Shown here in pieces: positions 1 through 6,364 of a stretch of DNA of 6,844 nt. Under the pieces are notes generated by a model. That model ran no database searches. It was given only the letters and a program-made list of their open reading frames with translations, and was not told where the DNA came from. The position numbers were made by a program, and so were the translations under genes. The stretch comes from a bacterium (GTDB lineage Bacteria; UBA10199; DSSB01), in assembly GCA_030426445.1 (NCBI GenBank), contig JAUHYS010000109.1, forward strand, positions 1 to 6,844, in the 5' to 3' direction. Position 1 is the first letter of the stretch, and every line of letters starts with the position of its first letter.

Positions 1-3000
1 CAACTTGAATGATCGCACGGTTACCATCAGCGACTTTACCTCTAGGAGCAAACTGTACATGAATCACAGATTGCGTTTCTGCAGCGTTTCCTTTTTTGAT
101 AAGGTCCTCAGTTAATTTCATTTTATTGATACCTGCAATTTTACCAATGAGCTGGAGGTTAAGCTTAAGAGTATAAATTGGCACATTAGAAGAGTCGGGG
201 TCAAAGGAAAGCTTTTTACCATTCCAGCGTGGAATAAAGACCTGGTCATCTGACTCGGTAATATACGCACCATAAGGGCCAGAATCATCACAACTAAATA
301 CTTGACCTGCTTCATCATTAATATCACCACTGGAAAGCGGAGTTAAAATTGTGGTTTCATTTGCACAGAAACCGGAGTTTTCTAGATTTGGGTTCTCATC
401 GCGCTCTAAGTCTTTACTGTAGACCTGTTTACAAAAGCGAATTTTTGCATACTTGGCATCATTGCCCTTAGGAAGCTCCATTGGAAAAGCACGAATCGTC
501 AAGTTAGGCACACCTATTCTAAAGTAATTGCTTTGTTGGTCAAAGAAATCCACGCCGCTATTATTTTTTAGTTCTTCAATATGATACTGTTGGATTTCCT
601 CAGTACTCAATAAACTAATCATTAATGGTGTACGAACACTTGAACCATATGTGTCAGGACGAATCTCCCACAAGACAGGCATATCACTGTCTCTTTCATC
701 AACCCGTCCATCAAAGTTAAGGTCCACACCATCGGCAAGCGCTCCACCATTAGGCAGAAGGAAAGTCGAAGGGGTGCTTTCGTTGACTGTATAAAAGCGT
801 GGGTCTAAATTAATCTCCAAACCTTTAGCCGAAAGGAAAGCCAATATAGCATTGTTTAAGACGTCCTCACTAATGCGAACCGAAAGGTCTTGACCGTCCG
901 TATTGAATATGGGCTCAAGTGCTGCTTCACCGTCTGATTTTGGACGAGAAACATAAGACAATTGTTGAGCATCTTGGATGCTATCTTGCCCAGAGTTTAC
1001 CCGAACAGGCACATTGAGAAGGTGGAGACCGGAACTATCCGCAATAAAATCACCATCTAAAGGATTAATCGCTAAGTCGAATTCTTTTTCGGAGCCAAAG
1101 AGCTCAAAGCCGAAAGAGTAGCGGAAGATATTATCTGGTCTATAGTCGACTTGTTCAGCCACATCCACTGCAGAGGAACCTAGGGCTCCATCGGGATGAT
1201 TAAAGCCCTTTTCAAGACCACATAAGAAAGTGCCTCCTAAGGTGGCCATCAACTGCATTTCTACATAATTAAGTTGATCAGCAGTAAGCGACTCATATTC
1301 TTTTGATGGTTGACGAGCTGGATTAATCCATGCAACTCGTTTACTGGGCACATCTTTGTCTGCACGTAAAATCACAATGTCTTTACCAGGCACGGCAACA
1401 AAATCAATGCCTGGGGTATCTTGAGAGCCATTTTCATCGCTATCGATACGTAAATCTTTTGAAAAACGGATGCCCAGGTTGATTTCAATTTCTTCAGCTG
1501 CTATCGTTAATGCTGTAAAGGCCGTATCAATATCCCAAAAGGTCTGACCAGTGTCTGCGATAGGTCTTAAGTCAGCTTCACCATAGAGGCCATTAATCTT
1601 TGCATTGACCCAAAGCACATCACCTTCGACGCCTTTGACACTGATAATATCAATCGCCCGACCGTTACCGTTTTTAGGCCCGAGAATAAAGTACTCTTCT
1701 AAAAACTCAAAAGTATATAAACCATCACTACCAACCGGTTTCCCTGTATCGGGATCAATGTAATCCGGACAGGTATAAGAAGCACTGGGAGCAGTACTTT
1801 TAAAGAGGTCAATGACGTCAGTCCTCATTTCATCGCGGTCCACATAGCGTTGAATGAGTTCTTTGAGGTCAGTATTTAAAATATTATTACCTAAATCTAA
1901 GCCGAGACCACGAGGGGTAAAGGTACTTTTACCGCTTTTGATATCACCATTTTTCACCAAATGAACGGGATCTCCATAAAGAAAGGCATCCGAATGTACG
2001 AGGTCTAAAGGAGCCGCACTGTCATCCCCACCACTATAGACTTCCACAATGTTAACACCAAACTGTGGGGAAACTGTCACATTATATATACCATCAGTGC
2101 TACCAATACCATTACCTAGTTCTCCTACGGGCTCCCCATTTAAGCGAACCTCGAGATTTTCTAAGCCAGCGCTTTGATCACAATTTTTATAGCCAATGGG
2201 TTTAAGACAAAACTCGTATTTAACTTTATTATCCTGGTTAGTTGCAAAAAGTGTCGAAGACTGCGTCACAACATTATAAGGGGTACGGTCATAAAAAAGT
2301 GTTCGTTCGATGGTATTGATTGTATTACCCGAAATAGTGATATAGTTAAAGCCAGGTTTAAGTGGAAGCACACCATTATAAATACCCATTTGGGCAGAGT
2401 TACCAGAAGTTCCTCCCACTACGGTGCGGCCTTGTAAGATTCCCTTATTATTACGATTTTCGAAAACAAGCTGAGTCCCAGGACTATAAGGTTGATCAGG
2501 AGCAAGCTGCACGTCAAAATTCATTTCATTTAAAACACTTTTATTCCCTTCACCATCAGCCTGTGAATAAAGAATCGGCACTGTATCACCATCCTCAAAG
2601 GTCTTTTTACCGACTCCTTCAACGTTGTTAATATACATTTCACTGAGTTCTATTTGGACGGGCTCGGTTTTATAGACAGGGAAATAAACCGTGCGCTCGG
2701 ACGGGTTTGCGTCTAAAAAATTTCCTGTAATTGCAACCGTAGTTAAGCCAGGACCGCTAAGACCGATAGAGAACTCGATGCGGCGGACACCATCCGGTAG
2801 AGGGTTGCCATTTTCGTCATCCGCATGAAAATCTAAGCCACCGGGAACGTTGGGAGAATCATAAAACTGCCATTCATCAGTAGGTAACCCAATTCCGCCG
2901 TTTGTTTCTTCGTCGAGCTCGTTCACTGTGGTGACTAAAATACGGTAATCATTGGGGTCTAAAATTTCGAAATTATCGTAAAAGACATAAGCAATAATTT

Positions 3001-3697
3001 TAATCCCTTCCGAACCTGTGGGAAGATAAAAGTTACCGTCTTGATCAACAAAGACTTCTTCGTCAACGGCACCAGCTAGAGCTTTTCCGTTTTCGCCTTC
3101 TGCAGGACGACGGATGCAGATGAATGGTGGAGAGGCATTCTCAGTTTCTAAGTAGCTTAAACAGTCTCCTGTAATAAAATAAGGAGTCGACTTGCTAGTA
3201 AGGGCGCCTAACGAAAAACCATTTCCCGGAAAAGGATTATCATCTAACTTAGGGCTACCTGCTCGAACTGGCTTAACATAACCGAAGTGAGTCAGCAGCA
3301 TATCGCTCTCGGCACCTTTATGTTTTAAAATATTTTGATAAACTTTTAATCTAAGTGCGAAACTAGCCGATTGAAATTCGTCACTTTCCTTAAGGTAGTC
3401 GGGAAGGTTTTTTTCCATGGCCGCTTCCCACATCTCTTGTGTGGGGCCGGAAAACGTATCAGGGAAAGAGGGGGTAGGGTTAGGTTGAGGGTTAGGGGTA
3501 TTTCCAGGGTCGCCTGGGTCGTTTTGAGGTGCGTCTGAACTTGAATCAGAAGACCCCACAGCACCTATCCCAGCATCATCGCCTTGCGAGCCCAAATCAG
3601 AGATAACATCTTCTCCTGGGCTCATTCCACAACTGGCAAAAAGTGTAATGAGACAACTTGAAATGATAATTGCTAAAGACTTTTTTAAAACCCTCAT
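1..3697 (-). CDS. Very large surface or periplasmic lipoprotein with Ig-like repeats, 3' end outside window
   Basis: I do not recognise the family. The frame is open from the ATG at 3695-3697 to base 1 (1232 codons), so the C-terminus is missing. The start is supported by an upstream AGGGGA and by a lipoprotein signal peptide: basic MRVLKK, hydrophobic residues 8-21, then lipobox LFAS-C23. Gly at +2 is compatible with outer-membrane sorting. Residues 24-80 form a Ser/Asp/Asn/Pro-rich linker. Three degenerate Ig-like segments appear near residues 302-343, 435-473 and 535-572, sharing a PGxNxIxIxGN-like strand and then R-T-hydrophobic-F/Y. DxDxNG-type loops occur at 752-760 and 992-1003, and Cys pairs such as 179/194 and 497/506 suit an oxidising compartment. 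Residues 590-1232 alternate amphipathic helices (942-964) with beta-like strands, possibly TULIP-like, which is a weak inference. It probably is a membrane-tethered adhesion or binding protein, but function is unknown. It lies 156 nt downstream of a same-strand envelope-like gene. Confidence 0.88.
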   Translation of the reverse strand, partial: MRVLKKSLAIIISSCLITLFASCGMSPGEDVISDLGSQGDDAGIGAVGSSDSSSDAPQNDPGDPGNTPNPQPNPTPSFPDTFSGPTQEMWEAAMEKNLPDYLKESDEFQSASFALRLKVYQNILKHKGAESDMLLTHFGYVKPVRAGSPKLDDNPFPGNGFSLGALTSKSTPYFITGDCLSYLETENASPPFICIRRPAEGENGKALAGAVDEEVFVDQDGNFYLPTGSEGIKIIAYVFYDNFEILDPNDYRILVTTVNELDEETNGGIGLPTDEWQFYDSPNVPGGLDFHADDENGNPLPDGVRRIEFSIGLSGPGLTTVAITGNFLDANPSERTVYFPVYKTEPVQIELSEMYINNVEGVGKKTFEDGDTVPILYSQADGEGNKSVLNEMNFDVQLAPDQPYSPGTQLVFENRNNKGILQGRTVVGGTSGNSAQMGIYNGVLPLKPGFNYITISGNTINTIERTLFYDRTPYNVVTQSSTLFATNQDNKVKYEFCLKPIGYKNCDQSAGLENLEVRLNGEPVGELGNGIGSTDGIYNVTVSPQFGVNIVEVYSGGDDSAAPLDLVHSDAFLYGDPVHLVKNGDIKSGKSTFTPRGLGLDLGNNILNTDLKELIQRYVDRDEMRTDVIDLFKSTAPSASYTCPDYIDPDTGKPVGSDGLYTFEFLEEYFILGPKNGNGRAIDIISVKGVEGDVLWVNAKINGLYGEADLRPIADTGQTFWDIDTAFTALTIAAEEIEINLGIRFSKDLRIDSDENGSQDTPGIDFVAVPGKDIVILRADKDVPSKRVAWINPARQPSKEYESLTADQLNYVEMQLMATLGGTFLCGLEKGFNHPDGALGSSAVDVAEQVDYRPDNIFRYSFGFELFGSEKEFDLAINPLDGDFIADSSGLHLLNVPVRVNSGQDSIQDAQQLSYVSRPKSDGEAALEPIFNTDGQDLSVRISEDVLNNAILAFLSAKGLEINLDPRFYTVNESTPSTFLLPNGGALADGVDLNFDGRVDERDSDMPVLWEIRPDTYGSSVRTPLMISLLSTEEIQQYHIEELKNNSGVDFFDQQSNYFRIGVPNLTIRAFPMELPKGNDAKYAKIRFCKQVYSKDLERDENPNLENSGFCANETTILTPLSSGDINDEAGQVFSCDDSGPYGAYITESDDQVFIPRWNGKKLSFDPDSSNVPIYTLKLNLQLIGKIAGINKMKLTEDLIKKGNAAETQSVIHVQFAPRGKVADGNRAIIQV

Positions 3698-3700
3698 AGG

Positions 3701-3706
3701 TCCCCT
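3701..3706 (-). promoter_or_regulatory. Ribosome binding site of the lipoprotein gene
   Basis: On the minus strand AGGGGA stands just before the ATG at 3697, with only CCT between them. The spacing is short, but the purine run extends upstream (GAAAGGGGA), and the lipoprotein signal peptide that begins at this ATG independently confirms the start. Confidence 0.55.
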
Positions 3707-3719
3707 TTCTTAACTTTGT

Positions 3720-3742
3720 GGTGGGTTGATTAAAAAACCACC
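3720..3742 (-). promoter_or_regulatory. Leader stem-loop upstream of the lipoprotein gene
   Basis: GGTGG (3720-3724) pairs with CCACC (3738-3742), and TT (3726-3727) with AA (3736-3737), leaving one bulged G and an 8-nt loop. It lies between the shared element at 3744-3762 and the ribosome binding site, so it would fall near the 5' end of the mRNA. The other minus-strand gene has an unrelated hairpin in the same relative place. A role in mRNA stability or as a protein-binding site is inferred. It is not followed by a U-tract on the coding strand, so it is unlikely to be a terminator. Confidence 0.4.
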
Positions 3743-3743
3743 C

Positions 3744-3762
3744 TAATAAAGTTTTCGGCTAA
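3744..3762 (-). promoter_or_regulatory. Shared upstream element, copy A (probable promoter or operator)
   Basis: The minus strand reads TTAGCCGAAAACTTTATTA. The same sequence with one mismatch lies at 6089-6107 ahead of the 718-codon gene. Weaker similarity continues upstream to about 3788, including AACTTTT and an A/T run. The part GAAACTTT, 12 nt, GCCGAAAA resembles a sigma-28 promoter (TAAAGTTT, 11 nt, GCCGATAA) with a spacer 1 nt longer, but this is only a resemblance. It could equally be a regulator site over a sigma-70 promoter with TTTATT or TTATTA as the -10. Confidence 0.5.
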
Positions 3763-3788
3763 ACTCAAGCAAAAGTTTCGTTATTTTT

Positions 3789-3798
3789 CTAAATTTAG
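3789..3798. repeat. Perfect 10-bp palindrome CTAAATTTAG
   Basis: CTAAATTTAG is its own reverse complement. It lies just upstream of the shared element of the lipoprotein gene, in AT-rich DNA where short palindromes also arise by chance. A binding site is possible but not supported by a second copy in this window. Confidence 0.3.
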
Positions 3799-3815
3799 CT
3801 ATATAAATCAATAAG

Positions 3816-3824
3816 TTATGACGC
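3816..3824 (-). repeat. GCGTCATAA motif, copy 1
   Basis: The plus strand reads TTATGACGC, so the minus (coding) strand carries GCGTCATAA. Two more copies lie at 6173-6181 and 6197-6205 on the plus strand. This copy sits 53 bp upstream of shared element A; the nearest other copy sits 65 bp upstream of element B. Its relative orientation to the downstream gene is opposite to that of the other two copies. Confidence 0.35.
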
Positions 3825-3853
3825 CGTGAGTCAAAAAATATGGGTAAATCATT

Positions 3854-6010
3854 TTAAAATTTACCAGATAGACTAAAATAAACACCGCCTTTTTTGGGCA
3901 TAAGTTGAAAAGAGGTAAAACGTGACTCACCTGATTTTGCGTTTTGCTTACTCTTTCTTTTCCTTGCTATTGCATCGGATATAAAGGGAATGGCTTTTAC
4001 AATGGGGTAGACCATTAAAGCAGAACCAGACATTATAGCAAATTGCTGTCTTATTTGCCTACTGTATGGAGTATAGAGTTCAGGGATAGCATTTTCAAAG
4101 AAACCATCCGTCGAACCAAAACTACACCGGCCAATCTCGCTACCAGCGCATTTACTTCCACTAATCGGCGCTGAAGCCAACAACAAGGTAGCCCCACCAG
4201 CGACTAGTGTACCTCCAAGTACACCATAAAGTACTGGGTGTTTTTTAATATAAGGATCGACTGCAAAGGCATCAAAAACACCTATTCCTAGACTCAACCC
4301 TTCAGAAACTGAAGCTAGTCGTGCAGTATCTCTATCGTAAAGAGCATCAAAACCTCTCTCTCCTGAGACAACATCTTCTTTAATACTTTCGGTAGACTCT
4401 GATCCCTTGGCAATACTAACACCAAGACGTGCTGCACTTGCTGCTACCATAACACTCTTATGCACAAAATTACCTCTTCGCAATACATCTGACATTTGCA
4501 AACCTATTAAAGCAACACCGGTTCCTTCGCGAAACCCCGAAACTCCTTGCAGCAGACCTAATGTATTATATATATCACGTACACCAGGATTGTCCCCTTC
4601 AACAGCTTTATTCACTCGATAACCAACAATGGATGCAACTGGACCACGAATCGCAGCATTTTGTGTTTTAAAGCCTTCAATAGTTAACACCTGCTGCAAG
4701 CCACCCAACATACTGTAAGCTGCGGGGCCACCAGTATCGGGTCTTCCATTTCGGTAATGGATGAAACCTACCGACGCATACCAAGGAAACTTATCATAGA
4801 CACCACCAATGCGACGATCATTGGTCTCAGGAGCTCCAGGATAAGGCTCTTCGGGATATAAACGGCCACCTTGATTAAAATTATGGAACACAGCCCAGCG
4901 GCCAAAGGGCCCCTGTAAAGTTATAAAGTTTTTACCCCCTTTTCCCGCAGGTATTTCGATCTTACGGTCATACCAAACAGCCCCTCGCAGAACACGCCCA
5001 TTGCCTGCAATATTAGTATCCGTGCCAACCAGCTGTTTATACTCTAAACCCAGCCCCAGGGTCGCAGGCCCTAAGGTGCCCCAATTGGTAAAACCCGCTT
5101 TTACACCAAACTCTGTGGTTTTACCACCATCTAGACCCAGCGTTTCACCGGTTGCTGTAATAGTTTTAGTGCCGTCGGCATCTTCTGAAGCAAAGCCTTC
5201 GATGCTGGAAGCACCTACATAAGCACCTAGAGTAACCACCAAATCGTGACGAACTGGTATATTAACACTGCCTTCCACCCGGGCAAATGAGGGGTTTTTA
5301 ATTAAAAGACCCAAGTCAAGCCCTGCTACTTTTTCTAAGGCTTGCAACCAAACATAGCCCCAAGAAACATCAACACTACCACTAAAACGCTTGTCTTTAA
5401 CTAACTCGGAACCCGAAAAAACTCGGTTTTCTTTTCTGACTTGGGCAGAAGTTTTCGGCGCATTTTTTTCGATTTCTGCGACAATAGCTTTATATTTTTT
5501 AGGGTATTGTTTGCGCACCCGGTATTTCATGCTGTCGACAAGACCGATATAAAGTTTATCTACGGCTGCATCGTAAAAAGCTTTATTTTTGGGGTTTTTA
5601 AAATCTTCACTTTCAAAAAGATTTTTAAGCTCCACACCCATCGCTTGGGCATCGACTTCACCCCGTTTATAAGATTCAATCGCAGCGAGGGCCATATGAA
5701 GGTTTGGATGAGCCTTTAAGTCGGCTTTTTCCCATTGGCTACCTGCAAAAGTCACTTTGTCTGAAATTGGATCTTTTTTAGAAGGCGCGAACGCAGCAGG
5801 ATTCATCTGGCGCCCCGGAGAAGGAACATAGGCGTCTTTGTCTTTGGGAGCAAATCCAGGGCCACGGTCGGGTTCAACATCAACCAACTCTTCTTCGCTA
5901 GCCGCATCTACTTCGGTTTGATCTCCGCGTGAAGGGTCTAGGTCTATTTTTTTACTATCATCTGGTGTGGCCCCTGGTGGGGTTTGTCTTTTTGCTGCGG
6001 CAACTGCCAT
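3854..6010 (-). CDS. Unrecognised 718-residue envelope-like protein with a beta-barrel-type C-terminus
   Basis: The gene is complete. An in-frame TAA at 6059-6061, with no start codon after it, and a strong GGAGG 8 nt before the ATG fix the start. I do not recognise the family. Residues 1-90 are polar, rich in Asp, Glu, Pro and Lys, and look disordered. Residues 92-195 look helical and charged. Residues 208-380 have alternating hydrophobic, Gly- and aromatic-rich segments (for example 242-252, 254-268, 298-308, 315-327) typical of outer-membrane barrel strands, and further candidates lie at 409-465. Hydrophobic stretches occur at 593-616 and 656-678, with Cys 621 and 629 between them. The last residues, GVYFSLSGKF, end in Phe with V, F and L at alternating places, like the signal recognised by the Bam machinery. 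Yet no Sec or Tat signal peptide precedes them. It may be an outer-membrane protein exported in an unusual way, or an internal membrane-associated protein. It probably shares regulation with the downstream lipoprotein gene. Confidence 0.9.
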   Translation of the reverse strand: MAVAAAKRQTPPGATPDDSKKIDLDPSRGDQTEVDAASEEELVDVEPDRGPGFAPKDKDAYVPSPGRQMNPAAFAPSKKDPISDKVTFAGSQWEKADLKAHPNLHMALAAIESYKRGEVDAQAMGVELKNLFESEDFKNPKNKAFYDAAVDKLYIGLVDSMKYRVRKQYPKKYKAIVAEIEKNAPKTSAQVRKENRVFSGSELVKDKRFSGSVDVSWGYVWLQALEKVAGLDLGLLIKNPSFARVEGSVNIPVRHDLVVTLGAYVGASSIEGFASEDADGTKTITATGETLGLDGGKTTEFGVKAGFTNWGTLGPATLGLGLEYKQLVGTDTNIAGNGRVLRGAVWYDRKIEIPAGKGGKNFITLQGPFGRWAVFHNFNQGGRLYPEEPYPGAPETNDRRIGGVYDKFPWYASVGFIHYRNGRPDTGGPAAYSMLGGLQQVLTIEGFKTQNAAIRGPVASIVGYRVNKAVEGDNPGVRDIYNTLGLLQGVSGFREGTGVALIGLQMSDVLRRGNFVHKSVMVAASAARLGVSIAKGSESTESIKEDVVSGERGFDALYDRDTARLASVSEGLSLGIGVFDAFAVDPYIKKHPVLYGVLGGTLVAGGATLLLASAPISGSKCAGSEIGRCSFGSTDGFFENAIPELYTPYSRQIRQQFAIMSGSALMVYPIVKAIPFISDAIARKRKSKQNAKSGESRFTSFQLMPKKGGVYFSLSGKF

Positions 6011-6018
6011 AATATTTA

Positions 6019-6023
6019 CCTCC
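6019..6023 (-). promoter_or_regulatory. Ribosome binding site of the 718-codon gene
   Basis: GGAGG on the minus strand lies 8 nt before the ATG at 6010, an ideal match and spacing. It matters because it confirms the start codon and so the absence of a signal peptide. Confidence 0.85.
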
Positions 6024-6049
6024 GAAAACTTTAAAGGTCTTTCATCAAC

Positions 6050-6089
6050 ATAAGGGATTTACCCGGTTTTTATAGTCATGATCCCTTAT
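6050..6089 (-). promoter_or_regulatory. Leader inverted repeat upstream of the 718-codon gene
   Basis: ATAAGGGAT (6050-6058) and ATCCCTTAT (6081-6089) form a perfect 9-bp inverted repeat with a 22-nt loop. It directly abuts shared element B, so it would fold near the 5' end of the mRNA or act as an operator. The loop contains a tiny ORF on the minus strand (6079 to 6059, MTIKTG then stop), which has no well-spaced ribosome binding site and is probably accidental. Confidence 0.5.
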
Positions 6090-6107
6090 AATAAAGTTTT
6101 CGGTTAA
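6089..6107 (-). promoter_or_regulatory. Shared upstream element, copy B (probable promoter or operator)
   Basis: The minus strand reads TTAACCGAAAACTTTATTA, differing from copy A at 3744-3762 by one base. Similarity continues further upstream (AACTTTT, then a variant of TACGCAAC). GCAACTTT, 11 nt, ACCGAAAA has the exact sigma-28 spacing, though both boxes are imperfect. A sigma-70 -10 such as TATTAT overlaps the downstream end. The type of promoter cannot be decided from the sequence alone. Confidence 0.5.
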
Positions 6108-6172
6108 GCCAGAAAAAAGTTGCGTAATTTTTTTAAAAAAAATTAAATTTTTCAACATGTTATAGGAGCAGC

Positions 6173-6205
6173 GCGTCATAAAAAGCTTGGCTTATAGCGT
6201 CATAA
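6173..6205 (+). repeat. Direct repeat of GCGTCATAA, 24 bp apart
   Basis: GCGTCATAA occurs at 6173-6181 and again at 6197-6205 in the same orientation, 24 bp start to start. A third copy in inverse orientation lies at 3816-3824, upstream of the lipoprotein gene. A small AAGC-TTG-GCTT inverted repeat lies between the two copies. The arrangement suggests a regulator binding site upstream of both minus-strand genes, though no known consensus is recognised. Confidence 0.4.
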
Positions 6206-6224
6206 TTACTCTCAACATGGGAAA

Positions 6225-6240
6225 TAATTGTAAACAATTA
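6225..6240. promoter_or_regulatory. 16-bp palindrome, possible operator
   Basis: TAATTGT-AA-ACAATTA is a perfect 7-2-7 inverted repeat. It lies roughly midway between the divergent promoters, 56 bp upstream of the -35 region of vapBC. Its form suits a dimeric helix-turn-helix regulator, but which gene it would control is unknown. Confidence 0.4.
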
Positions 6241-6292
6241 ACATTTTAGTTACTTAGATAAAGAAAGAGAGTCGATTTCTTTGTCAAAAAGC

Positions 6293-6326
6293 ATATTGAC
6301 TCAATATAAAAGTATATATTATATAT
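6293..6326 (+). promoter_or_regulatory. vapBC promoter with overlapping operator palindromes
   Basis: A -35 box TTGACT (6296-6301) is followed after 17 nt by TTATAT (6319-6324) as the likely -10; TATTAT (6317-6322) is an alternative with a 15-nt spacer. A perfect palindrome ATATTGA-C-TCAATAT (6293-6307) covers the -35, and ATATAT-T-ATATAT (6314-6326) covers the -10. Their centres, 6300 and 6320, are 20 bp apart, close to two helical turns. VapBC complexes are known to repress their own operons through palindromes of this kind, via the antitoxin's DNA-binding domain. Confidence 0.6.
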
Positions 6327-6364
6327 GATTAGTGGGCATGTTTTCGCCCTAGAAAGAAGCCAAA

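Larger units (their letters stand above)
6011..6364. other. Divergent intergenic region with clustered palindromes and repeats
   Basis: These 354 nt separate the minus-strand envelope-like gene from the plus-strand vapBC operon. In order they hold the ribosome binding site, leader inverted repeat and shared element of the left gene, an A/T homopolymer-rich stretch at 6126-6152, two GCGTCATAA copies, a 16-bp palindrome at 6225-6240, and the vapBC promoter with its palindromes. I see no credible gene and no RNA gene in it. Confidence 0.7.

Noticed and set aside
2174..2631. Two plus-strand ORFs (2174-2437 and 2362-2631)
   Set aside because: They lie opposite the long lipoprotein frame, have no ribosome binding sites that stand out, and encode low-complexity sequence with no recognisable domain.
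3470..3498. Real telomeric repeat array
   Set aside because: The TTAGGG-like units are irregular and lie within the reading frame of a Pro/Asn linker.
3346..3564. Minus-strand ORF of 72 codons inside the lipoprotein gene
   Set aside because: It is an alternative frame of the Pro/Asn linker region; the lipoprotein frame continues through it with good coding character and a clear signal peptide.
3698..3853. Intrinsic terminator after the 718-codon gene
   Set aside because: The only inverted repeat near the stop is a 4-bp TGAC/GTCA pair (3819-3837) without a following U-tract, so no terminator can be supported; readthrough into the lipoprotein gene remains possible.
5441..5719. Plus-strand ORF of 92 codons
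   Set aside because: It is antisense to the helical part of the 718-codon gene; its Phe/Ile-rich translation is what Lys/Asn codons give when read on the other strand.
6059..6079. Six-residue leader peptide MTIKTG in the hairpin loop
   Set aside because: No ribosome binding site at a workable distance, and no run of regulatory codons that would suggest attenuation.
6325..6364. Alternative upstream starts for vapB at 6325 and 6338
   Set aside because: The first is out of frame with vapB; the second is in frame but meets TAG after four codons.
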